From contig DASRJH010000054.1 in NCBI GenBank assembly GCA_035649575.1, positions 1-5,301 on the forward strand: a stretch of DNA of 5,301 nucleotides, given 5' to 3'. The DNA is from DASVAL01 sp035649575. Its GTDB lineage: Bacteria > Planctomycetota > UBA1135 > UBA2386. Positions 1 to 5,301 of this stretch are shown in pieces (position 1 is the stretch's first letter; each line of letters starts with the position of its first letter). Position numbers and translations under genes: made by a program. Under the pieces are notes generated by a model. It did no database searches. It saw only the letters and a list, made by a program, of their open reading frames with translations, and was not told where the DNA came from.

Positions 1-172
1 ACGTACCACGGGTTCACCAGCGCGCACCTGCGTCCGCCAACTCCAAGCCGTGGTTGGGCCGACCGGCCGGTCACGTCGGGTACATGTCTTCCCGTGCAGG
101 TCAACATCGCGGTGGATGCGCCGCGCTGATCGGCCGGACAATCGCGCGCCGGCGTGCCAAGCCCGCGTGCGA
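1..172. other. Left end: no supported gene
   Basis: This 172-base stretch lies downstream of the oxidoreductase stop. It looks less codon-biased than the genes to its right. One plus-strand frame is open from base 1 to a TGA at 127-129 and could be the tail of a convergent gene, but its 42 codons show no recognisable family and weaker G/C third-position bias. On the minus strand an ATG at 107 is open to the edge but has no ribosome binding site. A perfect 12-base palindrome, GACCGGCCGGTC, sits at 61-72. No T-run terminator was seen. Confidence 0.6.
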
Positions 173-1831
173 TCACTCCGCGAGGAAGGCGTGCACGAAC
201 TGCACTGCGATCGAGCCCTCGCCGACCGCGGAGGCGACCCGCTTGACGCTGCCGGAACGCACGTCGCCGACGGCGAACACGCCGGGGATGCTCGTCTCGA
301 GCGGATACGGCGGCCGGCGCAGCGGCCACTGTCCCGTGGCGAGCTCCTCGGCGCTCAGGTCGCGGCCGGTCTTGACGAAGCCCTTCTCGTCGAGCTGCAC
401 GCACCGTTCGAGCCACGCTGTGTTCGGCACGGCACCGGTCATCAGGAAGAGATGGCGCACGTCCCGCGTCTCGGTCCTGCTCGTCCGCGCGTCGCGCCAC
501 GTGACGCGCTCGAGGTAATCGCCACCGTCGACTTCGATCACTTCGGTGCGCGAGCGCAGCGTGACGTTCGGCGCCGACTCGATGCGGGCGATCAGGTAGC
601 GCGACATGTTGTCGGTGAGACCCTCGCCGCGCACCAGCACGTGGATCTGGCGCGCGTGCGCCGCCAAGAACACAGTTGCCTGCCCCGCCGAGTTCCCGGC
701 GCCGACGATCGCGACCTCCTCACCGCCGCAGACCTGCGCCTCCACGTGGGTCGCGCCGTAGTAGACACCGCGCCCTTCGAAGCTCGCGAGCCGTCCGCAC
801 GCAGGCCGCCGGTAGGCGGCGCCGGTCGCGATCAGGAAGCTGCGCCCGTATGCGCGCGTGCCGTTCGCCAGCTCGACCGCGAACGGACGGCGTCCGCACG
901 AGAGCCGCCGCACCTGGCGTGCAACTGCCACCTGCGCGCCGAACTTCTGCGCCTGCAGGAGTGCGCGCTGCGTGAGGTCCTGCCCGGAGATGCCGTCGGG
1001 AAAGCCGAGGTAGTTCTCGATGCGGGAGCTCGACCCGGCCTGGCCGCCCGGCGCGGAGCTGTCCACGACCAGCACGTCGAGGCCCTCGGACGCGCCGTAG
1101 ACAGCGGCCGCGAGGCCGGCAGGGCCGGCGCCGACGACAACCAGGTCGTGCACGTCCTTCTCGGCGAGCACCGGGTTGAAGCCGAGGGCGTCGGCGACCT
1201 CGGCGTTGCTCGGGTTGCGCAGCGCCGGGTGTCTGCACTGCAGGAGCACGGGGATCTCGGCGGTGCCGACATGGAAGTGGTCGAGCAGTTCCTGCACGCC
1301 GCGGTCGCGGTCGACATCGAGGTAGGTGAAGGGATGCCCGGTGCGCGTGATGAACTCGCGCAGCCGCAGCGAGTCGGCCGAGTGCTTCGAGCCGATGAGG
1401 ACGGCGTCACCGAGCCCCCGCGCGACGAGAGCTGCGCGGCGCTGTGCGAAGGCGCGCATGAACACCTCGCCGACCTCGGCGTCGGTGTCGAGGATGCGCC
1501 GCAGCTGGGCGTGGTCGAGCTCGATCACTTCGCAGTCGCTCGCCGCCCGGGCGCGGGCGAGCGCTGGCCGGCCGAGCAGCGTCGCAACCTCGCCGGTGAA
1601 CTCGCCGGGCTCGAGGCTGCGGATGATCAGCTCGCCTTCCGGTCGCGGGCTCACGACTTCGATGCGCCCCTCGAGCAGCACGAACAGGCTGCGCGCCGGT
1701 TCGCCGACCTCGAACAGAATCTCGCCGGGCCGCGCGCTGCGCCGCCGGCCGAAGCGCAGCAACCGCTCGATCGCCGCCGCGCCGAGCCTCGGGAACATCG
1801 CCTCCGTCGTTGCTTCCAGATCCTGGGTCAT
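173..1831 (-). CDS. Cyclic-nucleotide-binding-like / thioredoxin-reductase-like FAD oxidoreductase fusion
   Basis: This 552-residue, probably cytoplasmic flavoprotein should pass electrons from a pyridine nucleotide through FAD to an unknown acceptor. Residues about 10-130 form a CRP-type cyclic-nucleotide-binding fold (PGEILFEVGEPARSLFVLLEG, then GEFTGEVATLLG). Residues about 140-220 resemble a glutaredoxin-like domain (VLIGSKHSADSLRLREF, then EIPVLLQCRHPALRNPSN) but have no CxxC. Residues about 228-552 are thioredoxin-reductase-like: FAD-binding GAGPAG at 234-239, GGQAGSSSRIENYLGFP, pyridine-nucleotide-binding GAGNSA at 377-382, and the C-terminal FAD motif GVFAVGD at 517-523. The redox CxxC of true thioredoxin reductases is replaced by GATH (359-362), and the usual HRR-type NADPH-phosphate motif by VRGEGL (400-405). 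It is therefore probably not a thioredoxin reductase. The full three-part fusion is known from other bacteria and is often annotated only as 'FAD-dependent oxidoreductase'. It lies 62 bases downstream of the double-VWA gene on the same strand, so co-transcription is possible. Confidence 0.9.
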   Translation of the reverse strand: MTQDLEATTEAMFPRLGAAAIERLLRFGRRRSARPGEILFEVGEPARSLFVLLEGRIEVVSPRPEGELIIRSLEPGEFTGEVATLLGRPALARARAASDCEVIELDHAQLRRILDTDAEVGEVFMRAFAQRRAALVARGLGDAVLIGSKHSADSLRLREFITRTGHPFTYLDVDRDRGVQELLDHFHVGTAEIPVLLQCRHPALRNPSNAEVADALGFNPVLAEKDVHDLVVVGAGPAGLAAAVYGASEGLDVLVVDSSAPGGQAGSSSRIENYLGFPDGISGQDLTQRALLQAQKFGAQVAVARQVRRLSCGRRPFAVELANGTRAYGRSFLIATGAAYRRPACGRLASFEGRGVYYGATHVEAQVCGGEEVAIVGAGNSAGQATVFLAAHARQIHVLVRGEGLTDNMSRYLIARIESAPNVTLRSRTEVIEVDGGDYLERVTWRDARTSRTETRDVRHLFLMTGAVPNTAWLERCVQLDEKGFVKTGRDLSAEELATGQWPLRRPPYPLETSIPGVFAVGDVRSGSVKRVASAVGEGSIAVQFVHAFLAE

Positions 1832-1836
1832 CGCTG

Positions 1837-1841
1837 CTCCT
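1837..1841 (-). promoter_or_regulatory. Ribosome binding site of the FAD oxidoreductase fusion gene
   Basis: The minus strand reads AGGAG, 5 bases before the ATG at 1831. This supports that ATG over other in-frame starts: the frame is open far upstream into the double-VWA gene without any family-like sequence, and a later ATG at 1798 (codon 12) has no comparable motif. No convincing promoter was seen in the 62-base gap. Confidence 0.85.
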
Positions 1842-1861
1842 GGGTTCGTGCGGGCGGTGCA

Positions 1862-1893
1862 CGATAGCGCGGGCATGGCCGCGAGAGCCATCG
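1862..1893 (-). other. Possible imperfect hairpin just after the double-VWA stop codon
   Basis: The minus strand can fold CGATGGC (1893-1887) against GCTATCG (1868-1862), seven pairs with one G-U. A four-pair inner stem, GCGG against CCGC, and a six-base loop sit inside, with four unpaired bases on the 5' side. It begins directly after the TGA at 1894. No T-run follows, so it is not a standard intrinsic terminator. It could lower read-through or protect the mRNA end, or be chance in GC-rich DNA. Confidence 0.3.
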
Positions 1894-4620
1894 TCAGGGT
1901 CGCCGCGACCGTTCCTTCGCGCGCGTCAACGCACCGAGCACTCCTTCCTCCGCAGGTGTCGGCGCCGGCTTTGGCGTACTCGCAACCTCGCGAGGTGCTT
2001 CCGCGACCCCGGGCTGCTTCACCGGCTGCTCCGCCGGCGCACTCTCTGCGACCTCGACCTTGCGCCGTCGCAGCGCCGGCCACGCGAACGCAGGCAACAC
2101 GATCTGCAGCCGCCGCACGAGGATCTCCATGAGCAGCACGAACACCGCGATTGCTGCGCACCACGGTCCGAGGTCGATCCGGCCGAGGCTGCGGCGCGGC
2201 CCCGCGAGGATCGTATCGACGGTCGGCTGCACGCTGCCGCCCGTCGACAGCGCGAGGCGGCGCAGCACGCGTTCGCCCGCCCGCGGATCGGGCTGCACGG
2301 CCCACTCCGGTGAATACGGCAGACACAGCGGCGGCACGCGCAGCGTGTTGCCCGCGACCGAGATCGCCGAGCGGTAGACGCCGTCGGAGTCGAGCGGCAC
2401 GCGCGCGACGAGGCGGCTCGGCGCGACCCGTTCGAGCAGCAGGTCGAGGCTGCGCCCGTCGGGTGTCGTCAGAACACCGCGCGCGGTGTCGAGCGAGGCC
2501 GCGAGCGGTGCTTCGACCTCGAGCGAGATCACGCCGATGCTGCCTTCGCGGCGCGCTTCGACGAACAGGCCCGGCGTCTGGCCGCCGCAGAGCCAGCGCA
2601 CGAGCGTGCCGAAGAAGTCGCCGTAGCCGTCCCAGTCCGCGAGCCCGCCCGACACGGGACCGTCGGCCTCGCCGAGGAACGTCGCAGCGCGGCCGAGCCC
2701 GACTTGCCAGTGCGCGAGCAGCGCGGCCTTCTCGTCGTCGGCGGTCTGCAGCGCGAGCTCCGCGCGCGGCCGCCGCCAGGCCATCGAGTAGCCGCCGACC
2801 TGCGGGAACGTGTCGGGCATGTCGCCGAGAGTGCGTAGCGCCGGCAGTACGAGCACTGCGGTCGGTACCTCGACCATCGACGAACGCGCGACCTGGATCG
2901 TCTCCTGCGCGAACACGCGCGGCAGATCTGCCGCGTCAGCGACGAACTGGCAACGCCCGTTGCCGAGCCGCGCGATCTCCTCGAGCAGCTTGCTGTCGCT
3001 GTCGGTCGCGGTGCCGAGTCCGATCACCGAGACCGTCACTCCGGCCTTCACGAGGTTCGGCACGAACGTCTGGTAGTCGTCGGGTTCTTCTGAGTCGGCC
3101 GCGTCGGCGAACAGCAGGATGTGCCGGTTCTGCTGGTGGCTCTCCGCGAGCTGCCTCGCGGCCGCGTGCAGCGCCGCGCCGACGTAGATGCCACCCCCCA
3201 TCGACTCGATCTTGCGGACCTGCTCGCTCAACGCGGTCTTGTCGGCCACGGGCTGCATCGGCACGACGATGTGCGCTGACGAGTCGACGGCGATGACGGC
3301 CACCGAGTCGATCGGCGACAGCAGCTCGATCGCGGTCGCCGCGCCGCGGTCGGCCAGCTGCATCTTCGTCTCGCCGCCGACAGGCATCTGCATCGAGCCC
3401 GAGCGGTCGAGCGCGATCGCCATCGCGAGACCGAAGCGCCGCTGCTGCTCGCGCATCTCCATCGTGACCGGCAGGACCTCCTCGACCGGCGAACGGTGGT
3501 AGCCGCCGACGCCGAAGCTCGCCTTGCCGCCGGTCATCAGCAGACCGCCGCCGAGATCGCGCACCCAGGTCGCGAGGTAACGCATGCCGCCCGGCGGCAG
3601 ATCGCCGGCCGCTACGTCCTCGAGCACGACACAACGCACGGCGTCGAGCTCGGACAGCGAGAGCGGCGCCGTCTTTGGCGCGGTGACAACGACGTCGAGG
3701 CCGAGCGCGCGCAACGAACGCGTGAGCCGGTCGTCGCGGCCGTTCGGTGTCAGGCACAAGATGCGAGGGCTCGAGACGGCGCGCACGACGACGAGACCGC
3801 GGTCGTTCTGCGGCACGACGTCCTGGGGCCGGGTGACCTCGACCGCGAGCTCGTGCAGACCCGGCTCGAGCAGCGCGCGGCGGAACTGCAGCACGTTGCG
3901 GCCCGATTGCAGGTCGGCGTCGCCTTCGCGCAACACGCCGCCGTCGGCGAGCAGACGCCAGTGCGCGCTGCCCGCCGTGCCCGCGAACACGACCGCTGCG
4001 ACGGCGAACGGTTCGCCGACCGCGCAGGCACTCGGCGCCTGCAGGTCGGCGACCGCGACATCGGCGCCGACCGCGCGCGGCACGAGCTGTGTGTCGATGC
4101 GGACGCCGGCGCGACGCGCCGCGCGTGCCGTGCCTTCGAGATCGCCGCCCGTGTGCTCGCCATCGCTCACGACGAGCAGCGAGCCATGCCGGCCCGGCGG
4201 CACGAGCGAGAGGCCTGCGTTCACCGCGGCCGCGAGGTCGCTGCCGTCCGCGTCGATCGTGCGGGTCGTGGCGGGCCACTGAAACGGAGCCTGCGGCACG
4301 AGCTCGATCGCGGGCTTGCGCCCGAATCCGACGACGCCGAGACGATCGCCCGCTTGCAGGTGGCCCGCAATCTGCGCCGCGAGCTCCTGCGCCTCCGCGA
4401 CGCCCTGCGCCGGCATCGACCGCGAACGGTCGAGCACGAGCACGATGTCGCGTCCGTCGGCCTCGCCGGGCAGATACGGCTGCGCGAGCAGCGCGGTCAG
4501 GAGCAACAGCAGCAGCACGCGCAGGACACCGACGAACGGACGTGGCCAGAGCCGGCGTTTGCACACGAGTGCCATGAGCGGCACGAGCAGGAACGCCTCG
4601 GGCATCGCGAACGTGATCAC
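1894..4620 (-). CDS. Double-VWA membrane protein with glutamine-amidotransferase-like domain
   Basis: The protein has 908 residues and no sure enzymatic activity; it is probably a membrane-anchored metal-binding adhesion or scaffold protein working with its BatA-like neighbour and a MoxR ATPase. Order of parts: membrane helices at about 4-20 and 29-47, joined by the basic loop KRRLWPRP; VWA domain 1 at about 57-190 with MIDAS residues D64, S66, S68 and an SDGE at 152-155; an Ig-like beta region at about 191-282; an amidotransferase-like segment at about 285-386 (LGGGLLMTGG); VWA domain 2 at about 397-575 with D405, S407, S409 and FADAADSEE; a returning amidotransferase-like segment (HWQVGLGRAATFLGEADG, 637-654); a beta-rich part; a third helix at about 816-836; and a basic, then Pro/Ala-rich tail. 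The positive-inside rule places both VWA domains outside the cytoplasm and the tail inside. The GTG start is chosen because GGAGG lies 5 bases upstream and the start overlaps the previous stop; an ATG at 4605 would be five codons later. Confidence 0.85.
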   Translation of the reverse strand: MITFAMPEAFLLVPLMALVCKRRLWPRPFVGVLRVLLLLLLTALLAQPYLPGEADGRDIVLVLDRSRSMPAQGVAEAQELAAQIAGHLQAGDRLGVVGFGRKPAIELVPQAPFQWPATTRTIDADGSDLAAAVNAGLSLVPPGRHGSLLVVSDGEHTGGDLEGTARAARRAGVRIDTQLVPRAVGADVAVADLQAPSACAVGEPFAVAAVVFAGTAGSAHWRLLADGGVLREGDADLQSGRNVLQFRRALLEPGLHELAVEVTRPQDVVPQNDRGLVVVRAVSSPRILCLTPNGRDDRLTRSLRALGLDVVVTAPKTAPLSLSELDAVRCVVLEDVAAGDLPPGGMRYLATWVRDLGGGLLMTGGKASFGVGGYHRSPVEEVLPVTMEMREQQRRFGLAMAIALDRSGSMQMPVGGETKMQLADRGAATAIELLSPIDSVAVIAVDSSAHIVVPMQPVADKTALSEQVRKIESMGGGIYVGAALHAAARQLAESHQQNRHILLFADAADSEEPDDYQTFVPNLVKAGVTVSVIGLGTATDSDSKLLEEIARLGNGRCQFVADAADLPRVFAQETIQVARSSMVEVPTAVLVLPALRTLGDMPDTFPQVGGYSMAWRRPRAELALQTADDEKAALLAHWQVGLGRAATFLGEADGPVSGGLADWDGYGDFFGTLVRWLCGGQTPGLFVEARREGSIGVISLEVEAPLAASLDTARGVLTTPDGRSLDLLLERVAPSRLVARVPLDSDGVYRSAISVAGNTLRVPPLCLPYSPEWAVQPDPRAGERVLRRLALSTGGSVQPTVDTILAGPRRSLGRIDLGPWCAAIAVFVLLMEILVRRLQIVLPAFAWPALRRRKVEVAESAPAEQPVKQPGVAEAPREVASTPKPAPTPAEEGVLGALTRAKERSRRP
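4617..4620 (-). promoter_or_regulatory. GTGA start/stop overlap (translational coupling)
   Basis: Read on the minus strand, the four bases GTGA contain the GTG start of the double-VWA gene and the TGA stop of the BatA-like gene. Such overlaps are a well-known sign of translational coupling within an operon, so the two proteins are probably made in linked amounts. Confidence 0.85.
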
Positions 4621-5301
4621 GGCGACCTCCGGCCGAGCCACCACCAGTCCGCCAGCACGAGCACGAGCAGCAACATCGCGAGGATCTGCTGTTCCTTGCT
4701 CGTGTCGCGCGTCGTGCCCGCGGCCTCGGCCGGTCGGACCGTCGCGGGCCAGGTCCGCGTGACGAGGCCGCGCAGGTCCGATTCGCTCGGGTCGACGAAG
4801 CGCGCCGCGAGGCTGCCGATCACCGCGCCGTCGTTGCCGATGACCTCGTGCAGCCCCGGCTGCCTCGGCACGAACCCGACCGTGCGGCCCGAGGCCGCCG
4901 CGGTGCGTGTGCCGTCGGGCTCGCGCCACCAGAGCTGCGTGTCGGCGGCACCCGCGACCATCGAACGGCGAAAACGCGCCTCCTCGCCGATCTGCACGTT
5001 CGGCGTCTCGACGCCCGGCACCTCGGCGCGCGCGGTCTCGAGCAGGTTCGCGAACAGCACGGGCCAGTCCGGCGAGCGCATCAGGTTGCCGGCACTCGCG
5101 TCGAGCGTGAGCCACAGGCGGCGGCCCGCGTCGACGAACTCCTCGGTGGCGAGAGCCTGTGAGCCCGCCGCGACCAGCACGTGTCCCGGCAGCGCGCGGC
5201 GGCCCGCGAGCCACACGACGCCGTCGAGGCGCAGACCGGCCATCCATTCGTGCGCGCGATCGATCACGAACGGCCCGCGCCACGCGTCGCGTTCACCGTC
5301 G
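4617..5301 (-). CDS. BatA/WFA-type membrane protein, C-terminal part (5' truncated by window edge)
   Basis: The reading frame is open from the right edge to a TGA at 4619-4617 and gives 227 visible residues; the true start lies outside the window. The visible N-terminus contains AWRGPFVIDRAHEWMAGL followed by LDGVVWLAG, LPGHVLVAAG and SPDWPVLFANLLE. From family knowledge, this pattern (a 'RGPF..dR.HP...G..LDGV.W' stretch, then a 'WP.l..NLL' stretch) is typical of the C-terminal half of BatA and VWA (WFA) domain proteins in MoxR/DUF58 operons. A single hydrophobic helix at about visible residues 204-222 (ILAMLLLVLVLADWWWL), followed by GRRSP, ends the protein, so the preceding domain should lie outside the cytoplasm. 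The usual two N-terminal membrane helices and the VWA domain would be off-window. Its stop overlaps the start of the next gene by 4 bases. The family is thought to act in membrane-linked chaperone or stress functions with MoxR ATPases; the exact role is unknown. The family call is fairly sure and the function is not. Confidence 0.8.
   Translation of the reverse strand, partial: DGERDAWRGPFVIDRAHEWMAGLRLDGVVWLAGRRALPGHVLVAAGSQALATEEFVDAGRRLWLTLDASAGNLMRSPDWPVLFANLLETARAEVPGVETPNVQIGEEARFRRSMVAGAADTQLWWREPDGTRTAAASGRTVGFVPRQPGLHEVIGNDGAVIGSLAARFVDPSESDLRGLVTRTWPATVRPAEAAGTTRDTSKEQQILAMLLLVLVLADWWWLGRRSP
4625..4630 (-). promoter_or_regulatory. Ribosome binding site of the double-VWA gene
   Basis: The minus strand reads GGAGGT here, a near-perfect anti-16S match, 4 bases from the GTG at 4620 (5 bases counting from GGAGG). 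It lies inside the last codons of the BatA-like gene. It decides the GTG start over the in-frame ATG at 4605, which would leave the motif too far upstream. Confidence 0.9.

Noticed and set aside
61..72. Perfect 12-base palindrome GACCGGCCGGTC, a possible operator
   Set aside because: A palindrome of this size is expected by chance about once or more in a GC-rich window of this length, and it is not placed before any supported gene.
1..129. Plus-strand open frame ending in TGA at 127-129, possible C-terminus of a convergent gene
   Set aside because: Only 42 codons, no recognised motif and weaker third-position G/C bias than the sure genes; it cannot be told from chance without sequence to the left.
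50..1867. A 605-codon open frame on the plus strand, antisense to the oxidoreductase gene
   Set aside because: Its translation is low-complexity, rich in Arg, Ala and Glu, with no family motifs. The minus-strand frame has clear FAD and CRP-like motifs. Long antisense frames are expected in GC-rich genes with strong third-position bias.
1832..2326. Extension of the oxidoreductase frame upstream to 2326
   Set aside because: The added residues overlap the double-VWA gene, show no family similarity, and the ATG at 1831 has an AGGAG motif at the right distance.
2151..3296. A 381-codon open frame on the plus strand, antisense to the double-VWA gene
   Set aside because: The product is almost all Arg, Ala, Ser and Pro, typical of a shadow frame.
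4621..5283. Extension of the double-VWA frame upstream to 5283
   Set aside because: That part overlaps the BatA-like gene in another frame, reads as Arg/Ala-rich shadow sequence, and the GTG at 4620 has an excellent ribosome binding site and membrane-helix start.

Overview
This is a GC-rich bacterial window (roughly 70% GC by eye) with strong G/C bias at third codon positions. All supported genes lie on the minus strand, so the transcription order runs from right to left. The gene set resembles the 'MoxR ATPase - DUF58 - BatA/WFA - VWA' operons of high-GC Planctomycetota, Myxococcota and related phyla. That assignment is inferred from family knowledge, and the sequence does not fix the organism.

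Region by region, in transcription order. (1) 5301-4617: the C-terminal 227 residues of a BatA/WFA-type membrane protein, cut by the right edge of the window. (2) 4620-1894: a complete 908-residue membrane protein with two von Willebrand factor A (VWA) domains and a class-I glutamine-amidotransferase-like fold. It starts with GTG, overlaps the stop of the previous gene by 4 bases, and has a strong ribosome binding site. (3) A 62-base gap with a possible imperfect hairpin directly after the stop of gene 2 and a good ribosome binding site for gene 3. (4) 1831-173: a complete 552-residue fusion of a cyclic-nucleotide-binding-like domain, a cysteine-less glutaredoxin-like domain and a thioredoxin-reductase-like FAD/NAD(P)H oxidoreductase. 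(5) 172-1: a left end where no gene can be supported.

The first two genes very probably work together. Both are anchored in the inner membrane with large domains predicted outside the cytoplasm, and they are translationally coupled. In the wider family they accompany a MoxR AAA+ ATPase and a DUF58 protein, which would be expected just beyond the right edge. The oxidoreductase may be a co-transcribed extra gene or an independent one; the sequence does not decide.

No mobile element, CRISPR array, tRNA or rRNA was seen. Nothing here is clearly a new system. The most interesting points are the oxidoreductase, which keeps the thioredoxin-reductase fold but has lost its redox cysteines, and the apparent nesting of a VWA domain inside an amidotransferase-like fold.
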